Shown: piece after piece, positions 1 to 5,939 of the stretch
Position numbering within the stretch: the stretch's first letter is position 1
Layout of the letters: the number at the start of each line of letters is the position of its first letter
Notes under the pieces: model-generated
The model's input: the letters and a program-made list of their open reading frames with translations, nothing else
Databases searched by the model: none
Told to the model about the DNA's origin: nothing
Assembly (NCBI GenBank): GCA_934277845.1
Contig: CAKQVV010000056.1
Coordinates: forward strand, 1-9,743
From: an uncultured Clostridia bacterium
GTDB taxonomy: Bacteria; Bacillota; Clostridia; Christensenellales; Pumilibacteraceae
Length of the DNA stretch: 9,743 bases
Reading direction: 5' to 3'
Translations under genes and position numbers: made by a program

Positions 1-88
1 GATTGATTGTTCGATTATAGAGTATAGGACGTGTTTTATGATACAGATAGAAAACAATGTGGGTTTTGTAGTTTAAACAACTCCAAAC

Positions 89-118
89 TTGATAAAATTC
101 GCAGTTTTTGTCTAAAAT
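89..118 (+). promoter_or_regulatory. Candidate promoter of the short-chain dehydrogenase gene
   Basis: A -35-like TTGATA (89-94) and a -10-like TAAAAT (113-118) are separated by 18 bp, which would start transcription near 125 and leave a leader of about 50 nt. A perfect TATAAT also occurs at 158-163, but it overlaps or touches the ribosome binding site (GGAG, 167-170) and has no partner -35, so it is a poorer candidate. Pattern recognition only. Confidence 0.35.
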
Positions 119-134
119 TACATTGAAATAATAA

Positions 135-153
135 TACTATGTCACGCATAGTA
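135..153. repeat. Perfect 7-bp inverted repeat in the leader of the dehydrogenase gene
   Basis: TACTATG (135-141) and CATAGTA (147-153) are perfect reverse complements around a 5-nt centre, TCACG. The repeat lies between the candidate promoter (89-118) and the ribosome binding site at 167-170. It could be a repressor operator or a short hairpin in the leader RNA. No T-tract follows it, so it is not an intrinsic terminator. The function is inferred from position only. Confidence 0.4.
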
Positions 154-176
154 CGAGTATAATAGAGGAGAAAACA

Positions 177-947
177 ATGAAAATAGCATTGATAACGGGT
201 GCGTCGTCCGGTATGGGGCGCGAGTATGCAAGGCAAATCGACAAGATGAAAGAATGCGATGAAATCTGGATTGTCGCGCGTCGCGAAGAACGTCTTAACG
301 CGCTGAAAGCCGAGTTGTCGACCGTGGTTCGAGTGTTCCCGTTCGATCTTACCGATTCCGGGCAACTTGCTTCGATTATCGAAGCGGTTAGGAGTTCCGG
401 TGCGGAAGTTAAGTATCTTGTAAACGCCGCCGGATTCGGAAAGTTCGGAGATTATTCTGAAGTCGGACGTACCGATATTGCCGGTATGATCGATCTCAAC
501 GATAAGGCTTTGGTGCTGCTGACAACCGCGCTTATTCCGCAAATGAAACGGGGTTCGCACATTATAGAAATGTGCTCGATTTCCGCTTACCTGCCGCTTG
601 AAAATTTGTCGGTGTACGCCGCCAGTAAAGCGTTCGTTTTAAGTTACTGTTACGCGCTTCGCAGCGAACTGAAAAAGACGGGTATCACCGTCACTGCGGT
701 TTGCCCGGGGTGGGTGGATACCGAGTTTGCCGCGTGCGCACATAACGGCGACGGCGTAAACGGACCGAAGGATTTAAAGCCGATTACCACCGCCGACAAG
801 GTGGTGAAAAAAGCGATCAGAGCGGCAAATAAAAATAAGGCGGTTTCTATCTGCGGCGTGACGTGGAAAGCGATGCGCGTCATGACGAAAGTACTCCCGA
901 AATCCGTCGGAATGGCGTTCTGGCACTCAATGCAAAAACGCAGATAA
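177..947 (+). CDS. Short-chain dehydrogenase/reductase (SDR), classical type
   Basis: This 256-residue cytoplasmic protein is a classical SDR, a family of NAD(P)(H)-dependent oxidoreductases usually about 250 residues long. The N-terminal dinucleotide-binding motif TGASSGMG is at 7-14, followed by basic residues R35-R36 after the second strand, which usually favours NADP(H). The structural NAAG motif is at 83-86 and N108 is the likely tetrad asparagine. The catalytic set is S134, Y147 and K151 (the YAASK motif), with the Ser-Tyr spacing of 13 typical of the family. A PGWVDT motif near 177-182 follows. The start is supported by GGAG at 167-170, six bases upstream of the ATG. No partner gene is co-oriented closely enough to form an operon: the next gene is 159 bp away and has its own promoter. 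The substrate cannot be read from the sequence; carbonyl, sugar or lipid-type substrates are all possible. All catalytic residues appear intact. Confidence 0.93.
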   Translation: MKIALITGASSGMGREYARQIDKMKECDEIWIVARREERLNALKAELSTVVRVFPFDLTDSGQLASIIEAVRSSGAEVKYLVNAAGFGKFGDYSEVGRTDIAGMIDLNDKALVLLTTALIPQMKRGSHIIEMCSISAYLPLENLSVYAASKAFVLSYCYALRSELKKTGITVTAVCPGWVDTEFAACAHNGDGVNGPKDLKPITTADKVVKKAIRAANKNKAVSICGVTWKAMRVMTKVLPKSVGMAFWHSMQKRR

Positions 948-1048
948 TTCGAAACGATATAATGATTACGATAGAAAAAGTCAATATTTTTTGTCGGAGT
1001 TTTACCATGTTTTAATTTTTATTTAATGGTCGACCGTGTCGAATTTAC

Positions 1049-1077
1049 TTGATTAAGTCCGCGCTTCGTGTTATAAT
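1049..1077 (+). promoter_or_regulatory. Promoter of the membrane/zinc-ribbon protein gene
   Basis: TTGATT (1049-1054), a 17-bp spacer and a perfect TATAAT (1072-1077) are preceded by TGT, giving an extended -10 (TGnTATAAT). Transcription would start near 1084, about 23 nt upstream of the ATG at 1107. The ribosome binding site GGAG is at 1098-1101. This is one of the best promoter matches in the window and suggests that the downstream gene is transcribed independently of the dehydrogenase. Confidence 0.65.
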
Positions 1078-1106
1078 TTTTGCACTAAATATTTTTCGGA
1101 GCAATC

Positions 1107-1622
1107 ATGAAAGCAATTTCAAAAAAAGTCACTGCCGTGTTTATATGGTCGATGTTTGCGTCGATATGCCTGCCCGTCGGTATCCTGATGATTATCTTCG
1201 GTGCGGTAAACGGCGTTACGCCTATGCTTGTCGTTGGTATCGCGGCAACCGTGTTCGGCTTTTACGGTATGCCTATGCTGTGGATAAAATACGGTTCTCT
1301 CAAAGGAATCAAAAACCTCGTTGCCGCCGTCGAGAACGACAACCTGTATTCGGTGTCGGAACTTTCGTCGGTGCTCAACTGCAACGAGGACGAAACGCGC
1401 AATCGCATCAGAGCCGCGCTGTCCGCTCGCTATATCACGGGATTCACGTTCGACAACGAGCGTCTTGTTGTGAACACAAACGTCAAACAGGCGAACGTCG
1501 GTTTTTCTATCAAGTGCGACAACTGCGGCGCTCCCGTATTTATCGATCCGAACAAGGCGGATAATCGCTGCGAATACTGCGGCAAAGTTTTCCGCAATAT
1601 TACGCCGCCCGAAAAGAAATAA
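1107..1622 (+). CDS. Small membrane protein with winged-helix-like segment and C-terminal zinc ribbon
   Basis: I do not recognise a named family for this 171-residue protein. Two hydrophobic segments (about residues 9-34 and 38-60) look like a transmembrane hairpin. Residues about 65-125 contain the pattern SVSELSSVLNCNEDETRNRI followed by a short basic helix and a hydrophobic strand, resembling a winged helix-turn-helix or PCI-like fold. The C-terminus carries two CxxC pairs, C137/C140 and C155/C158, 14 residues apart, a clear zinc-ribbon arrangement (CDNC...CEYC). The last residues are polar. The predicted topology puts the soluble domains on one side, probably the cytoplasm. The start follows GGAG by five bases. 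The gene has its own promoter (1049-1077) and a terminator (1662-1692), so it appears monocistronic. Possible roles include a membrane-tethered regulator or a protein-protein adaptor, but nothing in the sequence decides between them. Confidence 0.85.
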   Translation: MKAISKKVTAVFIWSMFASICLPVGILMIIFGAVNGVTPMLVVGIAATVFGFYGMPMLWIKYGSLKGIKNLVAAVENDNLYSVSELSSVLNCNEDETRNRIRAALSARYITGFTFDNERLVVNTNVKQANVGFSIKCDNCGAPVFIDPNKADNRCEYCGKVFRNITPPEKK

Positions 1623-1661
1623 TCGGATGTAAAAATGTGATACGTTAATAATGCAGATTTC

Positions 1662-1692
1662 AAAAACCGCCCGGCATATCGGACGGTTTTTT
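1662..1692 (+). terminator. Intrinsic terminator after the zinc-ribbon gene
   Basis: A stem formed by CCG-C-CCG (1667-1673) and CGG-A-CGG (1680-1686) surrounds a 6-nt loop, with one C/A mismatch. It is flanked by five A (1662-1666) and six T (1687-1692), which can extend the stem or serve as the U-tract. The hairpin lies 40 nt past the stop codon of the gene ending at 1622. Read from the minus strand the mismatch becomes a U-G wobble, so it could also terminate in that direction, although no minus-strand gene is nearby. Confidence 0.85.
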
Positions 1693-1777
1693 CGTGTTTC
1701 AATCGTCTTTTTCGTTATTCGACTTTGCTTTTGCTATTTTTACAAACAAGCGAGAGTAAAACAAACATTTTTTGCAA

Positions 1778-1806
1778 TTTTCATTTGCGCCTTTATATGG
1801 TAAAAT
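1778..1806 (+). promoter_or_regulatory. Candidate promoter of the acetylesterase gene
   Basis: TTTTCA (1778-1783) and TAAAAT (1801-1806) are 17 bp apart. The -10 is preceded by TGG, giving an extended -10 element (TGnTAAAAT). The 5' leader would be about 57 nt. An overlapping alternative is TTGCAA (1772-1777) with TATATG (1794-1799) at 16 bp. The AT-rich stretch makes the exact assignment uncertain. Confidence 0.45.
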
Positions 1807-1869
1807 AATATTTACAAACAGGTTGACATGAAGTCGTCGCCTCAAACCGCAGAAAATCATGGAGGAAAA

Positions 1870-3528
1870 ATGAAAAAACTGAAACTTCGCCTTGTCGCGA
1901 TTTTTGCTTTTGTCGCAATGACGCTAAGTCTATGTGCTTTGTCCGTTACCGCAAACGCGGAAGAAACGTTAAAGGCCGTGGACGTGTATTTGCTTATGGG
2001 GCAGAGCAATGCCGCCGGACACACGAACGTTTCGTCGTTCGGCTCGTCGCTTACCGGCGATGCGTTCGATAATGTGCTCGTCGGCGGCGTTTGCCAACCG
2101 AGGCTCAACGGTACTTACGATAATTTCAGTTGTCTCGATTATGCATCGCTCAGAACCGCCCGCAGAGGACTGGGTAAAGGTTCGGGCTATATCGGTCCCG
2201 AGTACGGCATGGCTAAAATTTTAAGTGAAGCACGCGTGACCGCGAATGGTACAAGTGTTCCGCTGTACGACAAAAATAACAAAGCGATAATTTTCAAATA
2301 TGCCGCAGGCGGCACCGAACTTCTCAATTACGTCGACGAAGATAACGACCGCAATTACGGCAACTGGTATCCGCGCTCATTGCAGGATCCGAACGCGAAA
2401 GGCTATGTTGCGGGTGCAACCGGCGGTCTTTATAACGGTGCTGTCCGCGCGCTCGAAACCTTTACGGACAATCTCAAAACCGCCGGCTACAAGGTGTCCG
2501 TAAAAGGCGTTGTTTGGATGCAGGGCGAGGACGATCGTGATAAACCTGAAGAATATCGCAAAGTTATTCAGACTTTCGTCAGCGATCTTCGCGAAGATGT
2601 TGCGAGAATCACCGGTGAAGATACTTCGGGACTTATGTTCGCAATGGGCGAAATTTCCGAAACTTTCCGCACATCCAACCAACGTGCCGCAAACCGAAAA
2701 TTCATTCAGATGCAAAACGAAGTCGTGTCCGAACTTATGCCGGCAGTTACGGTAAAAACGGGCGATCTTCCTATAAATCTTCCCGAATCCGAGCTTGCGA
2801 ATTACGGCTACACGAAGTCCGGCGCGACTTTCAATACCGGTTACGGCGATTATACGGTCGGATCCGACCGGTGGCACTGGAACGCCAAAGACATGGTTAC
2901 GCTCGGCGAGCGCTTCGGTTCGGCTTTTCTTACGAGTTACGGTAATTTGTACGTCAAGACCAGGAGCGGTGCGGGCGGTACAATATTTACCGACAAAACC
3001 TTCGTTTCCAACGGTGATTCCGTCACCTGCACGATTACCGCAGACGCCGGCTATAAACTTTCCGGCTTTACCGTGAACGGCGAAGATAAACTTTCCGAAG
3101 TCAAGGACGGCAAGTTTAACGTCGCAAACGTAACCGAAACATTGATAATCGAAGCGACGTTTGCGCCGAAATCATCCTTTACGATCAAAGTCGAGGGCGG
3201 TAAATACCAGATAAACAAGACGTCGAGAACCGTCTTTGAAGGCGAAACGGCGTATATCGTACCGTCCGTGCCCGACGGCAAGAAAATCAAGTCCGTGACC
3301 TTCAACGGTAAGCCTATGATGTACAACGAAAATACCGCGCGTTACGAATATGAGAACGTAACCGAAGCCGGCACAATCGTCATTACCTACGAGGATGCGG
3401 TCGGAACGCCTGCGGACGATAACGGAAAACCCGCCGAAGAAGAAAAGGGCGGTTGCGGCGGTAAAGCGGCTGCCGCGATTGCGTCGCTGTTCGCGCTCGT
3501 TGCCGCGGCATTCGTAATAAAAAAATAA
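1870..3528 (+). CDS. Secreted, membrane-anchored SASA-type carbohydrate acetylesterase with two beta repeats
   Basis: This 552-residue exported enzyme resembles the SASA (sialate O-acetylesterase/CE6-like) family, which removes acetyl groups from sugars. I start it at 1870, not the in-frame ATG at 1828, because GGAGG (1861-1865) sits just upstream and a clean signal peptide begins there: KKLKLR, a hydrophobic core, then ANA with cleavage after about residue 30. The nucleophile motif GQSN (44-47, S46) follows at once. A QGEDD block is at 218-222, and D333 and H336 (DxxH) complete the likely catalytic set. Residues about 360-430 form a repeat with the pattern AGYKLSGFTVNG, resembling divergent InlB B-repeats; residues about 433-510 form a second, weaker unit. 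An acidic linker leads to GGCGG (527-531), a hydrophobic helix (533-550) and a Lys-Lys end, so the enzyme is probably tethered outside the membrane. The substrate is unknown; acetylated plant polysaccharide or host glycan are the main possibilities. Confidence 0.85.
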   Translation: MKKLKLRLVAIFAFVAMTLSLCALSVTANAEETLKAVDVYLLMGQSNAAGHTNVSSFGSSLTGDAFDNVLVGGVCQPRLNGTYDNFSCLDYASLRTARRGLGKGSGYIGPEYGMAKILSEARVTANGTSVPLYDKNNKAIIFKYAAGGTELLNYVDEDNDRNYGNWYPRSLQDPNAKGYVAGATGGLYNGAVRALETFTDNLKTAGYKVSVKGVVWMQGEDDRDKPEEYRKVIQTFVSDLREDVARITGEDTSGLMFAMGEISETFRTSNQRAANRKFIQMQNEVVSELMPAVTVKTGDLPINLPESELANYGYTKSGATFNTGYGDYTVGSDRWHWNAKDMVTLGERFGSAFLTSYGNLYVKTRSGAGGTIFTDKTFVSNGDSVTCTITADAGYKLSGFTVNGEDKLSEVKDGKFNVANVTETLIIEATFAPKSSFTIKVEGGKYQINKTSRTVFEGETAYIVPSVPDGKKIKSVTFNGKPMMYNENTARYEYENVTEAGTIVITYEDAVGTPADDNGKPAEEEKGGCGGKAAAAIASLFALVAAAFVIKK

Positions 3529-3665
3529 TATAGATTAAACCACTCGAAACGAGTAAATAATAACGAGCAGTTCGCGTTTTATCACGTGTGGAATCCCCGA
3601 CATCGAACGAATAATTATCCTTTATTATAAGGTTGAGTAAATCGGTCCGTGCAATGGAGTCCACA

Positions 3666-3714
3666 CAGTAAAAAAACAAAGCCTCTTTGTAGTTGAGACT
3701 TTGTTTTTTTACTG
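3666..3714. terminator. Bidirectional intrinsic terminator between the esterase and rhaB
   Basis: The 16-bp arms 3666-3681 and 3699-3714 are perfect reverse complements, each containing a run of seven A or T. Inside them CTC (3683-3685) pairs with GAG (3695-3697), leaving one C/A mismatch on the plus strand (a U-G wobble on the minus strand) and a 9-nt loop. In both directions the GC-containing inner stem is followed by seven T, so it can stop transcripts of the plus-strand esterase (stop at 3528) and of the minus-strand rha operon (stop at 3786). The remaining intergenic DNA (3529-3665 and 3715-3785) shows no gene that I can support. Confidence 0.93.
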
Positions 3715-3785
3715 CTCCGAATGACGTTGAAAACGTTGACTTCTTGTTTGATTTAAATGGTAATTAACACCTGATCAACCGAGTG

Positions 3786-5189
3786 TTACGGCTCGTAAAC
3801 CTTAATATCGAAGTTGTCGGCTATGCGGTTTTTGAGATTATCGTCGTTCTTTTCGATGCCGAGCGCGATAAACTGAACCAGCGCGTTACCGATTGCCGTT
3901 GCTTCCACGGGACCTGCACTGACCTTAATTCCGCAACGAGACGCTATCATTTGACACAAGTATTCGGCTTTGCAACCGCCGCCGACCACGTAGAACGTGT
4001 CGTAAATCGTTCCGGCAGCGGATTGAATTTCCTCTATTGTTTGCTTGTAACGCACGCAAAGCGACTCGTACACGCACCTTGCGATTTCGCCGACGGAAAA
4101 GGGCGCGGAACCGTACTTATCCATGCAATAAGCGCGGATCTTTTCGGGCATATCGTCTGGTTTCAGGAACGTCGCGTCGTCGACGTCAATGATGTAATCG
4201 TTATTAGCGACGCTTTTCGCCGCGTCTACGATTTCCGAAAAACTAATATTACGGGTTTTGTTCCACTCCCTGCGACACTCGTTGATTATCCACAGTCCCA
4301 TGATGTTTTTGAGATATCGAGTGGTTTTACCGTATCCCGTTTCGTTGGTAAAGTTCGCCTCAAAGCCGGCTTCGGTGACAACGGGCATATCCGTGAGCGT
4401 ACCGAGTAGCGACCAGGTGCCGCATGACAGGTACAGCGGACTGCCGGCAGCGGGGACGGAAAAGATTGCCGACGCGGTGTCGTGACAGCAAACCGCTATC
4501 ACCGGCACTGACGGAATACCGTACTTGTTTGCGATTTCGGGTTTCAGATTACCATAACTTTCTCCGCTTTCGATAATATCGGGGAAGAGCGATTTGTCGA
4601 ATCCGAGTCTATCGATAATCTCGTCGCTCCAATCTTTCGTCACGGCATCGGTCAGTCCCGTGGTGGACGCAATAGTGCGTTCCGCGGCGATTTTGCCTGT
4701 GAGAAAATAGGCGAGAAGATCGGGCATAAGCAGAATTTTCGCCGTTTTTTCATAGAGATCCGGGCGGTAATTTTTTACGTAATATAACTGAAAAATCGTG
4801 TTATACGGCTGGATCTGCACGCCGGCGAGCGAGTAGAGTTCATTTTTCGGAATAATCCGGAATACTTCGTCCGGAATATTGTCGGTACGAGCGTCGCGAT
4901 AATGTACCGGGCTGTCGATAAGAACGCCGTTCTCGTCGAGTAGTCCGAAGTCCACGCCCCAGGTGTCGATGCCTATCGAATCGAAACCGCCTTTTTCGGC
5001 GGCGACGGATATGCCTTGGTTGAGCGCGCGTATAAGCGAATCAAAGTCCCAGTACAGCGTGCCGTCCTTCTTTACGGGGATATTATCGAAGCGGTAAATT
5101 TCTTCCGCGGCGATATTATTGCCGTCGTGAGTGAACAGTATCGCGCGTCCCGACGATGCGCCGTAATCGAATGAGAGCACCCTTTTCAT
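3786..5189 (-). CDS. rhaB: Rhamnulokinase (FGGY-family carbohydrate kinase)
   Basis: This cytoplasmic 467-residue kinase phosphorylates L-rhamnulose to L-rhamnulose 1-phosphate using ATP, the second step of L-rhamnose catabolism. Its length is typical for FGGY kinases. The N-terminal phosphate-binding motif is DYGASSGR (8-15), followed by GIDTWGVDFGLLD (73-85), which is characteristic of rhamnulokinases, and a substrate-side HYRDART segment (96-102). The likely catalytic base is D237 in HDTASA (236-241), and the ATP-site motifs are SCGTWSLLG (255-263) and VVGGGCKA (401-408). It is the last gene of the rhaA-aldolase-rhaB operon. Its ATG overlaps the aldolase TGA as ATGA, and I see no Shine-Dalgarno sequence ahead of it, which suggests translation coupled to the aldolase. 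The neighbouring rhaA makes rhamnulose a far likelier substrate than xylulose or fuculose. All motifs look intact. Confidence 0.95.
   Translation of the reverse strand: MKRVLSFDYGASSGRAILFTHDGNNIAAEEIYRFDNIPVKKDGTLYWDFDSLIRALNQGISVAAEKGGFDSIGIDTWGVDFGLLDENGVLIDSPVHYRDARTDNIPDEVFRIIPKNELYSLAGVQIQPYNTIFQLYYVKNYRPDLYEKTAKILLMPDLLAYFLTGKIAAERTIASTTGLTDAVTKDWSDEIIDRLGFDKSLFPDIIESGESYGNLKPEIANKYGIPSVPVIAVCCHDTASAIFSVPAAGSPLYLSCGTWSLLGTLTDMPVVTEAGFEANFTNETGYGKTTRYLKNIMGLWIINECRREWNKTRNISFSEIVDAAKSVANNDYIIDVDDATFLKPDDMPEKIRAYCMDKYGSAPFSVGEIARCVYESLCVRYKQTIEEIQSAAGTIYDTFYVVGGGCKAEYLCQMIASRCGIKVSAGPVEATAIGNALVQFIALGIEKNDDNLKNRIADNFDIKVYEP
5186..5189 (-). other. ATGA stop/start overlap coupling the aldolase and rhaB
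   Basis: The minus strand reads ATGA here: ATG (5189-5187) starts rhaB and TGA (5188-5186) ends the aldolase. The 30 nt upstream of the ATG contain no GGAG- or AGGA-like sequence, unlike every other start in the window, so rhaB translation probably depends on ribosomes finishing the aldolase. Confidence 0.8.
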
Positions 5190-5890
5190 TTCGAGTATTT
5201 TTTGTAGCCGGGGTGACGACCGGTAAACTTGAACTTACGGCGAAGTTCGAGGCAACCCTCGATCTGTTCGCGGCTGAGTTCCTTTTCGCCGCCGAGCTGA
5301 CGAGCAACGAGCGAAGTCTTTGCGAATAATTCAAGACATTCCATTCTGTAATAAGCGGTGATAAGGTCTGCGCCGACGGAAATCGCGCCGTGGTTCTGAA
5401 GAAGCATTACGTCATGATCGGGGAGATATTCGGCAACCGCGTCGGGGACTTCCTGCGTGGAAGGCGTGCCGTATTTTGCAATAGGTACGCTGCCGAGAGA
5501 AATGATTGCCTCTGGCATCGTGTATTTGTCGAGCGGAATGTTCGCGATCGCAAAACCGGTTGCGGTCGGAGGATGAGCATGAACTACCGCGCGGACGTCG
5601 TCGCGATCCCGATAGCATCTGAGGTGCATCGGGAGTTCGGACGAGGGACGATACTTCGTGTTGCCGTCGATTATCTTGCCTTCGCCGTCGATTTCGATGA
5701 TCATCTCGGGAGTAAGGAAAGATTTGCTGATGCCGGTGGGGGTGGCGAGGAATCTGTTTTCGCCGAGTTTGACGGTAATGTTGCCGTCGTTAGCCGCAAC
5801 CCAGCCTTGCTGCCAGACTCTGTGCCCGATTTCGCAAATTTGTTCTTTGATTTCTTCTACGGTCATTTCGTTGAGATTTTTAAGTTCCAT
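5186..5890 (-). CDS. Class II aldolase, probable L-rhamnulose-1-phosphate aldolase (FucA-like short form)
   Basis: This 234-residue zinc-dependent class II aldolase probably splits L-rhamnulose 1-phosphate into dihydroxyacetone phosphate and L-lactaldehyde, the third step of rhamnose breakdown. The motifs NDGNIT (34-39) and PTG (51-53) form the phosphate-binding part. E85 in SSELPMH is the likely catalytic acid/base, and H104 and H106 (HAHPPTA) plus H167 (NHG) are the likely zinc ligands. I chose the ATG at 5890 because an AAAAGGA sequence (5901-5907) lies upstream and the family's N-terminal helix begins there; the longer in-frame extension runs back into rhaA. The protein is closer in size and motif spacing to L-fuculose-phosphate aldolase (about 215 residues) than to E. 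coli RhaD (274 residues). Its role as the rhamnulose enzyme is therefore inferred from its place between rhaA and rhaB. It starts 49 bp after the rhaA stop and overlaps rhaB by 4 bp. Ribulose-phosphate or fuculose-phosphate cleavage is an alternative. Confidence 0.88.
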   Translation of the reverse strand: MELKNLNEMTVEEIKEQICEIGHRVWQQGWVAANDGNITVKLGENRFLATPTGISKSFLTPEMIIEIDGEGKIIDGNTKYRPSSELPMHLRCYRDRDDVRAVVHAHPPTATGFAIANIPLDKYTMPEAIISLGSVPIAKYGTPSTQEVPDAVAEYLPDHDVMLLQNHGAISVGADLITAYYRMECLELFAKTSLVARQLGGEKELSREQIEGCLELRRKFKFTGRHPGYKKYSK

Positions 5891-5939
5891 AATATTTATA
5901 TCCTTTTCCTTATTCGGGAAGTTAAATCTGTTCGGTGTT

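Noticed and set aside
61..80. GTTTAAAC palindrome with TTGT/ACAA flanks, considered as a CRISPR-like repeat or attachment site
   Set aside because: There is a single copy, no spacer array and no integrase or cas gene in the window.
36..560. Minus-strand open frame of 174 residues across the dehydrogenase start
   Set aside because: It overlaps the promoter and the cofactor-binding region of a clear SDR gene and has no recognisable domain.
1028..1035. GGTCGACC palindrome after the dehydrogenase as a terminator
   Set aside because: The arms are too short, there is no loop and no T-tract follows; I see no convincing terminator between 948 and 1048.
1823..1828. Consensus TTGACA as a -35 for the acetylesterase
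   Set aside because: No -10-like sequence lies 16-18 bp downstream, and it would put the start site next to the ribosome binding site.
1828..1869. Earlier ATG for the acetylesterase
   Set aside because: It would place 14 polar residues before a well-formed signal peptide, and the GGAGG at 1861-1865 points to the ATG at 1870.
3724..3739. Direct repeat ACGTTGA-N2-ACGTTGA in the 3' untranslated region of the rha operon
   Set aside because: Two 7-bp copies in non-coding DNA with no promoter or regulator context; likely chance.
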